The notes beneath the pieces are model-generated. The model was not told the origin of the DNA, ran no database searches, and saw only the letters and a list, made by a program, of their open reading frames with translations. A stretch of 64,000 nt of DNA from Kosakonia oryziphila (lineage in GTDB: Bacteria > Pseudomonadota > Gammaproteobacteria > Enterobacterales > Enterobacteriaceae), in assembly GCF_900094795.1 (NCBI RefSeq), contig NZ_FMBC01000018.1, forward strand, positions 24,999-88,998, written 5' to 3'. Numbering within the stretch: the stretch's first letter is position 1; each line of letters starts with the position of its first letter. Below, piece by piece: positions 52,610 to 61,422 of the stretch. Both the position numbers and the translations under genes were made by a program.

Positions 52610-53710
52610 TTAGAACTGGTAAGTCATGCCAACGGCAACAACGTCGTCATTCGCCAGACCCAGTTTGTTGTCGCTTTTCAGCTGGTTGATTTTGTAATCC
52701 ACCATTGCAGACATGTTTTTGTTGAAGTAGTAAGTTGCGCCAACATCGATGTAGTTAACCAGATCTTCGTTGCCAACCCCTTTTTCCAGGTCTTTGCCTT
52801 TGGTCAGCACATAGCCCAGGGACGGACGCAGACCGAAGTCGAACTGGTACTGGAGAACCGCTTCGAAGTTCTCACTTTTGTTAGCAAAACCTGAACCCAG
52901 ACCGGTGGAAGCTGCGGCAGATACTGGCGTCATGTTGTAAGCGTTGCCGTACATGGTGGCGAAGTACACGTTATTTGCATCGTATTTCACGCCGGTTGCC
53001 CAGGCTTCTGCTTTCTCGCCGCGACCAAACGCTGCGGTGTTCTGCGCGTTGGTACGGTCAGAGTTGGCATAGGCACCAATCAGGCTGACAGCGCTGCCGC
53101 CGAAGTTATAGGAGAGAGAAGTACCCCAGCCGTCGCCGTTTTGTTTGCTAACAGCACGGTTGCTTTCATTTTTACCCTGGTACTGCAGGGACATATTCAG
53201 ACCGTCGACCATACCAAAGAAGTCGGTGTTGCGGTAAGTAGCAACGCCAGTGGTACGTTTGGTCATGAAGTTATCGGAACGTGCCAGACCGTCACCACCG
53301 AATTCCGGGAACATATCGGTTATGGCAGCTACATCGTACAGTATGCCCAGGTTACGACCGTAGTCGATAGAACCAACGTTTTTCATTTTCAGGCCAGCAA
53401 ACGCCAGACGGGTTTTTTGGCTGTTTGTTGTGTTGTTGTTGTTGGTTTCGTCATTGTTGCCAGCAAACTCAGCTTCCCAACGGCCAAAACCGGTCAGTTG
53501 ATCGTTAATCTGAGTTTCACCTTTGAAACCTAAACGAACATAAGTTTTATCACCGTCGTTGCTGGTATCGTCGCTGAAGTAGTGCTCGGCTTTCACTTTG
53601 CCATACAGATCCAGTTTGTTACCGTTCTTGTTATAAACTTCTGCCGCGTGAACTGAAGAAGCTGAAGCGACAACGCTCATTACCATTAATGCCAGAGTGC
53701 TCTTTTTCAT
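52610..53710 (-). CDS. phoE: Outer membrane porin of the PhoE/OmpC family
   Basis: Trimeric 16-strand porin of 366 residues with a signal peptide ending HAA (about residue 23). The constriction loop motif [10 protein letters not shown] and the terminal YQF needed for outer-membrane assembly are present. Position between crl and proB is that of phoE. It is 15 residues longer than E. coli PhoE: an Asn-rich insertion ([14 protein letters not shown]) lies in an early surface loop, and another loop carries [11 protein letters not shown]. Because loops differ so much, anion preference cannot be assumed. A weak Pho-box-like sequence lies upstream. Confidence 0.93.
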   Translation of the reverse strand: MKKSTLALMVMSVVASASSVHAAEVYNKNGNKLDLYGKVKAEHYFSDDTSNDGDKTYVRLGFKGETQINDQLTGFGRWEAEFAGNNDETNNNNTTNSQKTRLAFAGLKMKNVGSIDYGRNLGILYDVAAITDMFPEFGGDGLARSDNFMTKRTTGVATYRNTDFFGMVDGLNMSLQYQGKNESNRAVSKQNGDGWGTSLSYNFGGSAVSLIGAYANSDRTNAQNTAAFGRGEKAEAWATGVKYDANNVYFATMYGNAYNMTPVSAAASTGLGSGFANKSENFEAVLQYQFDFGLRPSLGYVLTKGKDLEKGVGNEDLVNYIDVGATYYFNKNMSAMVDYKINQLKSDNKLGLANDDVVAVGMTYQF

Positions 53711-53792
53711 TTTGATTCCTGATTTAACTAACGCGCTAATATTCGCTGGGCATATACCCCGTGAAAAACATCAAGGGTTTTATCGCCCAAAA

Positions 53793-53810
53793 ATTAACTA
53801 TTTATGACAA
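53793..53810 (-). promoter_or_regulatory. Possible Pho box of phoE
   Basis: On the minus strand, ttgtcataaatagttaat resembles one Pho box unit (CTGTCAT-N4-CTGTCAT type). The first half is good, the second poor. It lies about 83 bases before the phoE ATG. Confidence 0.4.
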
Positions 53811-54005
53811 CTTAAGAATATCATTAAAAAAATGTGTTTTAGTGTGATCGTAATAAAAATATCAAAGTCTGCCGTTACGCTTGCTGATCCTGCGCAACAA
53901 AAAAGCGGCCTGATTGCACTGACGGTTGGCAATCGCCGCGACTCCTGTTACAACGTCTGACGACTATCGATATTTCTTATTTTTTCTAAAAAACGGCAGA
54001 GAATC

Positions 54006-55109
54006 ATGAGTGACAGCCAGACGCTGGTGGTAAAACTCGGCACCAGTGTTTTAACGGGCGGTTCCCGTCGCCTGAACCGCGCCCATATTGTGGAGCTGGT
54101 GCGCCAGTGCGCGCAGCAGCATGCCGCCGGGCATCGTATTGTAATTGTGACTTCCGGGGCGATTGCCGCCGGGCGCGAACACCTGGGCTACCCGGAATTG
54201 CCGGCAACCATCGCCTCAAAACAACTGCTGGCGGCGGTCGGTCAGAGCCGTTTGATTCAGTTATGGGAACAACTGTTTTCTATTTATGGTATTCATGTCG
54301 GGCAGATGTTGCTGACTCGCGCGGATATGGAAGACAGAGAGCGCTTCCTTAACGCTCGTGACACGCTGCGTGCGCTGCTTGATAACAATATCGTGCCGGT
54401 GATTAACGAGAATGACGCGGTCGCGACGGCGGAAATCAAAGTTGGTGACAACGATAACCTCTCTGCGCTGGCAGCGATTCTGGCTGGTGCGGATAAGCTG
54501 CTGTTGCTGACCGATCAGCAGGGGCTGTTCACTGCCGATCCGCGTAACAACCCGGATGCGGAACTGATTAAAGATGTTTACGGTATTGATGATGCTCTGC
54601 GTGCGATTGCAGGCGACAGTGTTTCTGGCCTCGGTACTGGCGGAATGGGTACCAAATTGCAGGCTGCCGATGTCGCCTGCCGCGCCGGGATCGACACTAT
54701 TATTGCCGCAGGCAGCAAACCGGGCGTAATTGGCGATGTGATGGAGGGGATCCCCGTGGGAACGCGTTTCCACGCGCAAGCCTCACCACTGGAAAATCGC
54801 AAACGCTGGATCTTCGGCGCGCCGCCTGCGGGTGAGATTACCGTTGATGAAGGCGCTACCGCCGCGATCCTCGAACGTGGTAGCTCGCTGTTGCCGAAAG
54901 GTATTAAAAGCGTGACAGGCAATTTCTCGCGTGGTGAAGTGATCCGCATCTGTAATTTGCAGGGGCGCGATATTGCCCACGGCGTAACCCGCTATAACAG
55001 CGATGCGCTGCGTCGTATTGCCGGGCACCACTCGCAGCAAATCGACGCCATTCTGGGCTATGAATATGGCCCTGTCGCTGTTCACCGCGATGACATGATT
55101 ACCCGTTAA
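54006..55109 (+). CDS. proB: Glutamate 5-kinase ProB
   Basis: First enzyme of proline synthesis, making gamma-glutamyl phosphate; feedback-inhibited by proline. The 367-residue protein has the amino-acid kinase domain ([73 protein letters not shown]) and a C-terminal PUA domain ([18 protein letters not shown]). Length equals E. coli ProB. proA starts 11 bases after its stop, so the two are an operon. Confidence 0.98.
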   Translation: MSDSQTLVVKLGTSVLTGGSRRLNRAHIVELVRQCAQQHAAGHRIVIVTSGAIAAGREHLGYPELPATIASKQLLAAVGQSRLIQLWEQLFSIYGIHVGQMLLTRADMEDRERFLNARDTLRALLDNNIVPVINENDAVATAEIKVGDNDNLSALAAILAGADKLLLLTDQQGLFTADPRNNPDAELIKDVYGIDDALRAIAGDSVSGLGTGGMGTKLQAADVACRAGIDTIIAAGSKPGVIGDVMEGIPVGTRFHAQASPLENRKRWIFGAPPAGEITVDEGATAAILERGSSLLPKGIKSVTGNFSRGEVIRICNLQGRDIAHGVTRYNSDALRRIAGHHSQQIDAILGYEYGPVAVHRDDMITR

Positions 55110-55120
55110 GGAGCAGAAGT

Positions 55121-56374
55121 ATGCTGGAACAAATGGGCATTGCTGCGAAAGCAGCATCATATAAGCTGGCATTGCTCTCCAGCCGCGAGAAAAATAGCGT
55201 GCTGGAAAAAATCGCCGATTATCTCGAAGCGCAGTCGCACGAGATCCTGCTGGCGAACGAGCAGGATCTGCTGGAAGCTCGTCGCAACGGCCTGAGCGAA
55301 GCGATGCTCGACCGTCTGGCGCTGAACCCGACACGTTTAACAGGGATCGCCGATGATGTTCGTCAGGTTTGCAAACTGGCTGATCCGGTCGGCCAGGTGA
55401 TCGATGGTGGTTTGCTGGACAGCGGCCTGCGCATTGAGCGCCGTCGTGTACCGCTGGGCGTTATCGGTGTGATTTATGAAGCGCGCCCGAACGTGACCGT
55501 GGACGTAGCTTCGCTGTGTCTGAAAACCGGTAACGCGGCAATTCTGCGCGGCGGCAAGGAAACCTGGCGCACCAATGCGGCCACGGTAAAAGTGATTCAG
55601 CAGGCGCTGGAAGAGTGTGGCCTGCCAGCCGGTGCGGTACAGGCGATTGAAAGCCCGGATCGCGAACTGGTTAATCAAATGCTGCGCATGGATAAATACA
55701 TCGACATGCTGATCCCGCGCGGTGGCGCGGGTCTGCACAAGTTGTGCCGCGAGCAGTCAACCATCCCGGTGATCACTGGCGGTATTGGCGTCTGTCATAT
55801 CGTGGTGGATGAGTCTGCCGAGATCGAACCGGCGCTGAAGGTGATCGTCAACGCCAAAACGCAGCGCCCAAGCACCTGCAACACTGTCGAAACCCTGCTG
55901 GTGCATCAGGATATTGCCGCGACCTTCCTGCCTGCGCTGAGCAAGCAGATGGCGGAAAGCGGCGTTACGCTCCACGCCGATGAACAGGCGCTGGCGCTGC
56001 TGAAAAGCGGCCCGGCAAAAGTGGAAGCCGTGAAAGCGGAGCAGTATGACAACGAGTTTTTGTCGCTGGATCTGAATGTGAAAGTCGTGGCCGATCTGGA
56101 TGAGGCTATCGATCATATTCGCCAGCACGGTACGCAGCACTCCGACGCCATCCTGACCCGTACGCTGCGCAATGCGGACCGCTTTATCAATGAAGTGGAC
56201 TCTTCGGCGGTGTATGTGAATGCCTCTACGCGCTTTACCGATGGTGGCCAGTTTGGCCTTGGCGCGGAAGTGGCTGTCAGCACGCAGAAACTGCATGCGC
56301 GCGGCCCGATGGGTTTAGAAGCGCTGACTACCTATAAATGGATTGGTTTTGGCGACAATACTGTTCGCGCATAA
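55121..56374 (+). CDS. proA: Glutamate-5-semialdehyde dehydrogenase ProA
   Basis: NADPH-dependent reductase that turns gamma-glutamyl phosphate into the semialdehyde, the second step to proline. The 417-residue protein has the catalytic cysteine in [30 protein letters not shown] and the C-terminal [36 protein letters not shown]. Length equals that in E. coli. It precedes the thrW tRNA gene, as in E. coli and Salmonella. Confidence 0.98.
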   Translation: MLEQMGIAAKAASYKLALLSSREKNSVLEKIADYLEAQSHEILLANEQDLLEARRNGLSEAMLDRLALNPTRLTGIADDVRQVCKLADPVGQVIDGGLLDSGLRIERRRVPLGVIGVIYEARPNVTVDVASLCLKTGNAAILRGGKETWRTNAATVKVIQQALEECGLPAGAVQAIESPDRELVNQMLRMDKYIDMLIPRGGAGLHKLCREQSTIPVITGGIGVCHIVVDESAEIEPALKVIVNAKTQRPSTCNTVETLLVHQDIAATFLPALSKQMAESGVTLHADEQALALLKSGPAKVEAVKAEQYDNEFLSLDLNVKVVADLDEAIDHIRQHGTQHSDAILTRTLRNADRFINEVDSSAVYVNASTRFTDGGQFGLGAEVAVSTQKLHARGPMGLEALTTYKWIGFGDNTVRA

Positions 56375-56378
56375 ATAA

Positions 56379-56415
56379 AACGGGCGGTACATCAGAATTG
56401 GATGTACCGCCCGTT
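56379..56415 (+). terminator. Terminator after proA
   Basis: A 15-bp stem, aacgggcggtacatc/gatgtaccgcccgtt, has a 7-base loop and is followed by ggttattttc. The proBA operon ends here. Confidence 0.85.
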
Positions 56416-56733
56416 GGTTATTTTCCGGTTCTGACGCTTTCTGCGTGCCGCATATTCCTCTCGCGAGTAACCTCAACGTTCGGTCTGTTTACAGGCGCGA
56501 AGCCTTCATTTTATAGCCCGTTTGACCCGCTACAATATGGCTGCGGTGACGGTACCCAAAAACGGTGCAAGTGTTGGAAATATCGGCAATCTATCTGCGA
56601 TAGTATGCCCAACCGAGCAGAAATGAAGCAGTATGGTGCAAAAGTAGCCGTTTGATTCTCAAGGGCATTGACGCATCACTCGCTTAGTTTTAACCTTCTA
56701 CCCCGTGATTCACATTCGTGAACGCATCGCAGG
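56416..56733. other. proA-thrW gap
   Basis: No convincing gene lies in these 318 bases. A 29-codon frame (56537-56626, MAAVTVPKNGASVGN...) has a low-grade look of a remnant and lacks a ribosome site. The right end holds the thrW promoter. Confidence 0.5.
56668..56696 (+). promoter_or_regulatory. Promoter of thrW
   Basis: TTGACG (56668-56673), a 17-base spacer and TAACCT (56691-56696) precede the tRNA by about 37 bases. Confidence 0.6.
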
Positions 56734-56809
56734 GCCGATATAGCTCAGTTGGTAGAGCAGCGCATTCGTAATGCGAAGGTCGTAGGTTCGACTCCTATTA
56801 TCGGCACCA
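56734..56809 (+). tRNA. thrW: tRNA-Thr (anticodon CGT)
   Basis: A 76-base cloverleaf: acceptor gccgata/tatcggc, D-arm gctcagttggtagagc, anticodon arm gcattCGTaatgc with CGT at 56767-56769, T-arm gtaggttcgactcctat, and encoded CCA. It is the same sequence as the enterobacterial thrW. The prophage to its right uses its 3' half as attachment site, and the tRNA is kept intact. Confidence 0.98.
56764..56809. other. Prophage attachment site (attL, thrW 3' half)
   Basis: P22-type phages recombine with the 46-base 3' part of thrW, from attcgtaatg to ggcacca, and their integrase gene lies next to this site. The layout here is the same: thrW intact, then an integrase reading toward it 15 bases away. 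The other copy (attR) would lie beyond the right edge, so the core boundaries are inferred. Confidence 0.7.
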
Positions 56810-56823
56810 CTAACCACGCGGGT

Positions 56824-57987
56824 TCACGCGATATTCACCAGATCAGCAAAAGCGCTTTGTGCCATATTTGTGCCATTCCCAGCCAGAAATGAGTCAATTT
56901 GCATGGCGTGCTGCGTAAGGTGATTGGGTGCCAGATGCGCATAACGCTGCACCATCTCGATACTTTCCCAGCCTCCCATTTCTTGCAACGCAGACAGTGG
57001 CACGCCGGACTGAACAAGCCAGCTCGCCCAGGTGTGCCGCAGATCATGGAAACGGAAATTCTCTATTCCTGCCCGCCTTAACGCAGCGCGCCAGGCCGTA
57101 TTAGCATCAGGCCTCATTTTTCTGACCGCTTTTGTTCTCGTTCCGTCAGGTCGAACGGATGATTCAGTATGAACAAACACCCAGCGGTTATGTTTCCCCA
57201 GCTGATCCCTCAGCACCTTACAGGCCGAATCGTTCAGGGCGACCCCAATCGCCCTTCCTGCTTTTGCGTCCTCGGGATGCACCCAGGCCACCTTCCTTTG
57301 CATATCAATTTGCGACCACTCCAGATCGGTGATGTTTGACCTTCTCAACCCTGTCGCCAGCGCAAAAATAACGACAGGCTTCATGTGGTCCGGCAGCTCA
57401 CGGATCAGGTTTGCCGCTTCTTCTTTGGTCAGCCAGCGAATGCGCTTGTTTTTCGGCACCGGACATTTGATATTCGGCGCTTTGGCTATCCATCGCCATT
57501 CGTTGGCCGCGCAACGCAGCAGCGCGCGGATGAAAGCGAGATGAGTCGTTTTTGTGGCCTGCGCTGCTGGCTTATGCCTGAATTCGGGAACGGGTTTTCC
57601 CCGACGCAAACAGCTATCACGTCTGGCCTCCCAATTCATTCTGTGCTTACGGTTAACCATGCTGCTGACCGCAGACAAAATCCTGTCTTCTGTAATGGCC
57701 GACAGGTCCATCCCACGGAAATGCATAAGCCAGAATCCGATCCGGCTTTTGTCATCATCAAGGCTTTTCTTGTGCTGCTTTTCGTTCAGCCAACGCACAC
57801 ACGCTTCGTCGAAAGTGTGCGCCTTATATTCCCCCATTTTGTCAACGCGCCAGGCCTCCGCCTTTAACTGGTCATGGAGCTCCTGTGCTTGCCTTTTGTC
57901 CGTTGTGCCAAGAGATCGTCTAATTCTGACTCCACCAGGCGTAACGAAGTCGCAGTGCCACGTACCGGCACGCTGTTTGATTGACAT
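56824..57987 (-). CDS. Prophage tyrosine-type integrase
   Basis: Site-specific recombinase of 387 residues. An N-terminal arm-binding region ([14 protein letters not shown]...[12 protein letters not shown]) is followed by a core-binding SAM-like domain and a catalytic domain with R215 (ATGLRRSNI), H314 and R317 (HDLRHTW), W340 (GGWES) and the nucleophile Y349 (QRYAHL). All active-site residues are present. It reads toward thrW, as expected for a phage inserted at this tRNA. The 5' end overlaps the putative excisionase gene by 124 bases, as xis and int overlap in lambdoid phages. Confidence 0.96.
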   Translation of the reverse strand: MSIKQRAGTWHCDFVTPGGVRIRRSLGTTDKRQAQELHDQLKAEAWRVDKMGEYKAHTFDEACVRWLNEKQHKKSLDDDKSRIGFWLMHFRGMDLSAITEDRILSAVSSMVNRKHRMNWEARRDSCLRRGKPVPEFRHKPAAQATKTTHLAFIRALLRCAANEWRWIAKAPNIKCPVPKNKRIRWLTKEEAANLIRELPDHMKPVVIFALATGLRRSNITDLEWSQIDMQRKVAWVHPEDAKAGRAIGVALNDSACKVLRDQLGKHNRWVFVHTESSVRPDGTRTKAVRKMRPDANTAWRAALRRAGIENFRFHDLRHTWASWLVQSGVPLSALQEMGGWESIEMVQRYAHLAPNHLTQHAMQIDSFLAGNGTNMAQSAFADLVNIA

Positions 57988-58211
57988 GCTTTACCCTCCT
58001 GCACATCAACCGCATTCACGGGTTGATTGTGGATCGTGTTTTTCACTGCTGCAATACAGTCTGTTTTGCAGATCAGATATGGGCTTTTTTTCTTTCCCGG
58101 ATTTTTGCGGCTGGCAGCGAGACGACCGGATTTTATCCACTGCGCAATAGTACCTTTATCCACTTTCAGAAAGGCGGCCGCTTCATCCCGGGTGAATATT
58201 TCTTCTTCCAT
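57864..58211 (-). CDS. Putative excisionase (helix-turn-helix)
   Basis: A 115-residue protein starting [31 protein letters not shown], a MerR/excisionase-like winged helix (residues about 5-45) followed by a basic stretch and a polar tail. I chose the ATG at 58211, with CTGGAG upstream. The frame runs 14 codons further without support. Position directly before int, with a 124-base overlap, favours an excision factor that sets the direction of recombination. A regulator role is also possible. Confidence 0.8.
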   Translation of the reverse strand: MEEEIFTRDEAAAFLKVDKGTIAQWIKSGRLAASRKNPGKKKSPYLICKTDCIAAVKNTIHNQPVNAVDVQEGKACQSNSVPVRGTATSLRLVESELDDLLAQRTKGKHRSSMTS

Positions 58212-58220
58212 CGGCTTACT

Positions 58221-58251
58221 CCAGGCAAAAAGAATGCCGCCCGCAGGCGGC
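58221..58251 (-). terminator. Terminator-like hairpin upstream of xis
   Basis: On the minus strand, gccgcc/ggcggc is followed by attcttttt. It lies between the early operon and xis-int and could limit int expression until antitermination. Confidence 0.5.
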
Positions 58252-58325
58252 AAAACAGGGAAATTACATTGGTCTTATCGGTGCTAAGCACCCAACAGGC
58301 GACTCAGTGAATCGCCTGTAAGCTG

Positions 58326-58667
58326 CTATCGACGCCAGGCAAAAGGGATAGGGTCTTTAACTATCCAGAGGTGTCGCATATTCGCGACGTTTACAACATC
58401 GTTAGCGCTCGGGTAAATTTCAACGGCGTCACGGTCTTCATAGCCACATGCGTTCTTGATGTCCTGCAATGCATCCCAGCTTATGCCATCCTTCCAGCGC
58501 CCTTGCGCTCCTGTGCTGGTGGTATTAATCGAAAGACGAATTACTCCGTCTTCTTCCTGAAATTCCTGAACCAGAAAATAAGCGTTAACCCATACCCGAC
58601 TGCGTTTCGGGTCGTGTAATTTGACAGGCCAGCTTTCCTTCGGCACCGGCTTGAGTGTACCGATCAT
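58326..58667 (-). CDS. Phage protein, DUF7694-like
   Basis: A 113-residue protein of a family common in lambdoid phages, recognised from the overall look (WPVKLHDPKRSRVWVN near the N-terminus, RLSINTT, DGISWDALQDIKNACGY, EIYP...DVVNVANMRHLWI). Function is unknown. I chose the ATG at 58667 because AGGGGG is 8 bases upstream; a GTG two codons earlier is too close. It follows the zinc-finger gene by 2 bases, so translation is coupled. Confidence 0.7.
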   Translation of the reverse strand: MIGTLKPVPKESWPVKLHDPKRSRVWVNAYFLVQEFQEEDGVIRLSINTTSTGAQGRWKDGISWDALQDIKNACGYEDRDAVEIYPSANDVVNVANMRHLWIVKDPIPFAWRR

Positions 58668-58669
58668 CC

Positions 58670-58894
58670 TCACATCCCCCTCTGTTTACGCTTCAGTTCG
58701 ATAATGCCCTGACACTCAGCGCACGTCTGGCATCCTGGAACGGCAATTCGCCGCGCCTGTGGAATATCCTCGCCGCATTCTTCACAATACTCAGCAGATA
58801 CCGCGTTACGGTTAATACGGTGCGCCTGAATGGCATTGTTGATGTTCTGCTCTACCAGCTCGTTGGCCTGGTCGATGATTTCTGATGGCATCAT
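58670..58894 (-). CDS. TraR/DksA-type zinc-finger protein
   Basis: A 74-residue protein with a C4 zinc finger: CEECGEDIP...CQTCAEC, spacing C-x2-C-x17-C-x2-C. A helix at the start (EIIDQANELVEQNINNAI) resembles the coiled-coil tip of TraR. Proteins of this type in phages and plasmids bind RNA polymerase and mimic DksA plus ppGpp. It overlaps the preceding HNH gene by ATGA; GGAGG lies just upstream. A second ATG one codon later is an alternative start. Confidence 0.85.
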   Translation of the reverse strand: MMPSEIIDQANELVEQNINNAIQAHRINRNAVSAEYCEECGEDIPQARRIAVPGCQTCAECQGIIELKRKQRGM

Positions 58895-59391
58895 GCACCT
58901 CCGTGGTTTGCAAATTCGCCGTGTCCTTTCTCCCTGAATTTAATCAGTGATTTCTCGGCTTCTTTAAGAGAACTGAACCATCCAACGCATTGCCGTTTAC
59001 CATCAACCTGACAACGAGCTCTCCATTTTTTAACTTTGTTATCCCAGCCAATGCCTTTTACCCCAGATGTATTATTTTTCCTTTTTAATTGGTTCATCAT
59101 GTTTTGTGATCGGGTGGCCAACCTCAGGTTTTTAATCCTGTTGTCTGAGCGAATAGTGTTTTTGTGGTCAATAAATTTTTCCGGCAGCACACCATGCATA
59201 TAAAGCCATGCGAGTCGGTGCGCAGCATGCTTGACGCTATCAACCTTAATGTATATGTAACCATTTCTATCGAGATAACCTGCTTTTTCTCCAGCATGCA
59301 TGCAATAAGCCTGCGGATTGACCCAATAAAAAACCCCTGTTAAGGGGTTATATTTCAGTACTTCTTTGAGCCTTTGCTGCGTTAATTTCAT
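58891..59391 (-). CDS. HNH endonuclease with AP2-like domain
   Basis: A 166-residue homing-type endonuclease. It has a NUMOD-like start (YNPLTGVFYW), an HNH core (HRLAWLYMHG, FIDHKNTIRSDNRIKNLRLATRSQN) and a C-terminal AP2-like DNA-binding domain (SGVKGIGWDNKVKKWRARCQVDGKRQCVGWFSSLKEAE). Unlike the usual free-standing homing gene, it is joined to both neighbours by ATGA overlaps and has no own promoter visible. Codon use is more AT-rich (aaa, aat, tta) than neighbours, suggesting a separate origin. Confidence 0.9.
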   Translation of the reverse strand: MKLTQQRLKEVLKYNPLTGVFYWVNPQAYCMHAGEKAGYLDRNGYIYIKVDSVKHAAHRLAWLYMHGVLPEKFIDHKNTIRSDNRIKNLRLATRSQNMMNQLKRKNNTSGVKGIGWDNKVKKWRARCQVDGKRQCVGWFSSLKEAEKSLIKFREKGHGEFANHGGA

Positions 59392-59606
59392 GTCTCAACT
59401 CCATACCTTCCGGTCATGCGCCCAATGCTGCTAACGAATGCCACAAGGCTGACGCCCATCGGCTCGATTTTTTTGTGGTGCTTTTTGAGGATCGGCGGCA
59501 CTGCATCATTCCATTTCGGCTTCGGCCGGGCTTTCATGGCCTGGCGTATTTCCTCGACGCATTTACGGCCCTGCGCGCGTATGGCATTTTCCTGTTCTGG
59601 TGTCAT
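59388..59606 (-). CDS. Hypothetical phage protein
   Basis: A 72-residue basic protein (MTPEQENAIRAQGRKCVEEIRQAMKAR...) with a helical N-terminal half. I do not recognise the family. It is linked by ATGA overlaps to the DUF4406 gene before it and to the HNH gene after it, which supports it being translated. Confidence 0.65.
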   Translation of the reverse strand: MTPEQENAIRAQGRKCVEEIRQAMKARPKPKWNDAVPPILKKHHKKIEPMGVSLVAFVSSIGRMTGRYGVET

Positions 59607-59890
59607 AGGCTTTTCTCGCTGATGATGAGCAGAGCTAACTTTTCAGCCAGTGCATGCTCGACACGCGCGCCAGCGGATAGCTTCCAGCCGTCAAGAAGGT
59701 AAATGGCATCAGCGCAGCGGAGCATGGAAAGACAGATATCCATGTATTCCTTTTCGCTTAGACCATCAGGGAGCGTTGCCGGGTTTAGCGCTATATGGCC
59801 CTGGCTCCCGAGCAGCAACGAGGCTTCGTGAAAAGCAGGGCGATTGAAATGCGGAAGGCCAGTCATAGGACCGCTGATAAAAATCTTCAT
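59603..59890 (-). CDS. DUF4406-family protein (nucleoside deoxyribosyltransferase-like fold)
   Basis: A 95-residue protein beginning MKIFISGPMTGLPHFNRPAFHEA, the signature of DUF4406. It is related to nucleoside 2-deoxyribosyltransferases: a Rossmann-like start, NPATLP, then DAIYLLDGWKLSAGARVEHALAEKL. Activity is unproven. I chose ATG 59890 (GGAGG upstream), which overlaps the methyltransferase stop by ATGA; the frame runs 4 codons further. Pairing with a DNA methyltransferase hints at nucleotide or DNA modification, which is inference. Confidence 0.8.
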   Translation of the reverse strand: MKIFISGPMTGLPHFNRPAFHEASLLLGSQGHIALNPATLPDGLSEKEYMDICLSMLRCADAIYLLDGWKLSAGARVEHALAEKLALLIISEKSL

Positions 59891-60552
59891 GCTGCCCTCC
59901 ATCCGTCTTTGAAGATGGGCTGAACATTGCCGGGAAATATTTCGACATCCGGCGACTCTGCCTGATTACCCCAGTGATGCCAGCCTGGCTCAGCGCTACG
60001 GCTGAATAGCTCGATTCGCGGCACATCGCCATAAAGTAGTTCAAGGCGGTGGCGCACTTCCCATGGCTTTTCGCTGTGTTCGCCAAGCGGGCTGTAGACA
60101 ACCTGTTTTATCCCGGCATTCATGCGCTCAATTCCGGTGCCGCAGGTGGCGATCAGCACGTCTTCGGTATTGGCTCGGGTATGGTTGCCGCCGTTCATGC
60201 GTGTCTCGGCGTTAAGCAGATCGAGGAAGTCGTAAAAGTCGGTGATGTCACCTTCAGTCAACGCCTTATTAATCCGTTGCTCAGCCAGTTGATTCAACTT
60301 CACCCACGTAAAGCCTTTCATGGTACGCACGGTAAAGCCCCACGCCTCGGCGAGTTCTATCGCCTCCATGTTATGTGTGCCGGTGTACCACATTGCCAGC
60401 ACCGCGTTTTCGGCGGCCAGTTCCCACACAGGAAGCCGCTTAAGGTCGGTTAATCGCATCGTGGAATAGTGATCGGTGGCTGCGCCGTTGCTGGCAGTGT
60501 TGCCATAACTCCAGGGAGGATCGGCGTAGATGAGAGAGTATTTATCAGTCAT
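59887..60552 (-). CDS. MT-A70 family adenine N6-methyltransferase (phage)
   Basis: A 221-residue methyltransferase with the catalytic DPPW at residues 11-14 (SLIYADPPWSYG), an MT-A70 fold and a late SAM-region stretch (HSEKPWEVRHRLELLYGD, ELFSRSAEPGWHHWGNQ). Phage members methylate adenine in DNA and often guard against host restriction. There is no cognate endonuclease next to it. Its start overlaps the preceding DUF1317 gene by 8 bases. Confidence 0.9.
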   Translation of the reverse strand: MTDKYSLIYADPPWSYGNTASNGAATDHYSTMRLTDLKRLPVWELAAENAVLAMWYTGTHNMEAIELAEAWGFTVRTMKGFTWVKLNQLAEQRINKALTEGDITDFYDFLDLLNAETRMNGGNHTRANTEDVLIATCGTGIERMNAGIKQVVYSPLGEHSEKPWEVRHRLELLYGDVPRIELFSRSAEPGWHHWGNQAESPDVEIFPGNVQPIFKDGWRAA

Positions 60553-60706
60553 TCGGGCCTCTCTTTTGATCTAACTCTTCGGCCAACCGCTGCGCTTTAA
60601 GGGGATTGGTGATCACCTCACCCCATGGCATTAACCAGCCTTTCCTGACAGCAATGAAGGGAAGGCGCACCGCGCCAACCCTTATATCGTCGTGCGAGTT
60701 CGTCAT
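60545..60706 (-). CDS. DUF1317-family small phage protein
   Basis: A 53-residue protein, MTNSHDDIRVGAVRLPFIAVRKGWLMPWGEVI...NPLKAQRLAEELDQKRGPND, written here in part. The pattern IRVGA, GW, NPLKAQRLAEE and KRG matches the lambda orf61/DUF1317 group. It is too short for common ORF cut-offs. Function is unknown. It lies between the SSB-like gene and the methyltransferase gene and overlaps the latter by 8 bases. Confidence 0.8.
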   Translation of the reverse strand: MTNSHDDIRVGAVRLPFIAVRKGWLMPWGEVITNPLKAQRLAEELDQKRGPND

Positions 60707-60719
60707 AGAGTCGCATCAT

Positions 60720-61412
60720 TCAGAAGGGGATATCATCGTCGAATTCAGGCGCAGCCTGTTGTTGTGCATGCTGGCGCGCGGCCTGCTGTAGACGAGAATC
60801 GGGAACGGCATAGGGGTTATGGTTTCCTGCGGACTGAGTCCGTCCTGCGCTCGCAGACTGCTGCCCTCCCTGAATACGGTCGTCTTTGTCCTTCATGGAC
60901 AATTCGAGTGCAGTAATGGTCTCTGCTGGTTTGTTATCAGCGTATTCAGCGTAGGTCTTACGCGTACCGGGCTGAAATACATGGCGGACTTCAAATTTAT
61001 ATCCATCGCTACCGTCACTTTTGGTGTAGAGGACCTTCTGAAGCATCAGGCCGACTTTTTTACCAACGAGCGCCGGGCATTGCCATTCAGGACCGTTTTC
61101 AGTGTTAACCTGCTGAGCTGTAGCCTGCTTAATTTGTGCAGCCCACATCAATGCAGTAACTAGCCCCATACCAAACGTCTGCGCACCGTCTTTTCCGAGA
61201 TAATTAATGCGGAGGTAGTTTGCTTTTGCACCATTACAATCAAGGCTTAATTCAAGTGCCTGTGACTGGCTTCCATCCTTACCAAAAGAATAAATGGCTG
61301 ATGTTATAACTCCTTCATAAGCGCCGGTTTCGCTGATTCCGCCGGATGAGCCTGCTTTCTTGGCTAATTCAGCAGCGTTCTGATCCCACATAAAGCTCAT
61401 AGGTTGGTTCAT
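60720..61412 (-). CDS. Phage single-stranded DNA-binding-like protein (DUF669-like)
   Basis: A 230-residue protein starting MNQPMSFMWDQNAAELAKKAG. The middle is a beta-rich domain (YEGVITSAIYSFGKDGSQ, LELSLDCNGAKANYLRINYLGKDG). A Gln/Ala-rich linker leads to the tip EFDDDIPF, residues 223-230. That tip is the form of the SSB C-terminus that docks replication and repair proteins. With the adjacent Sak4-like ATPase and exonuclease genes it suggests an ssDNA-binding partner in phage recombination. The fold itself cannot be proven by eye. Confidence 0.75.
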   Translation of the reverse strand: MNQPMSFMWDQNAAELAKKAGSSGGISETGAYEGVITSAIYSFGKDGSQSQALELSLDCNGAKANYLRINYLGKDGAQTFGMGLVTALMWAAQIKQATAQQVNTENGPEWQCPALVGKKVGLMLQKVLYTKSDGSDGYKFEVRHVFQPGTRKTYAEYADNKPAETITALELSMKDKDDRIQGGQQSASAGRTQSAGNHNPYAVPDSRLQQAARQHAQQQAAPEFDDDIPF

Positions 61413-61422
61413 TTTTTGGTCC

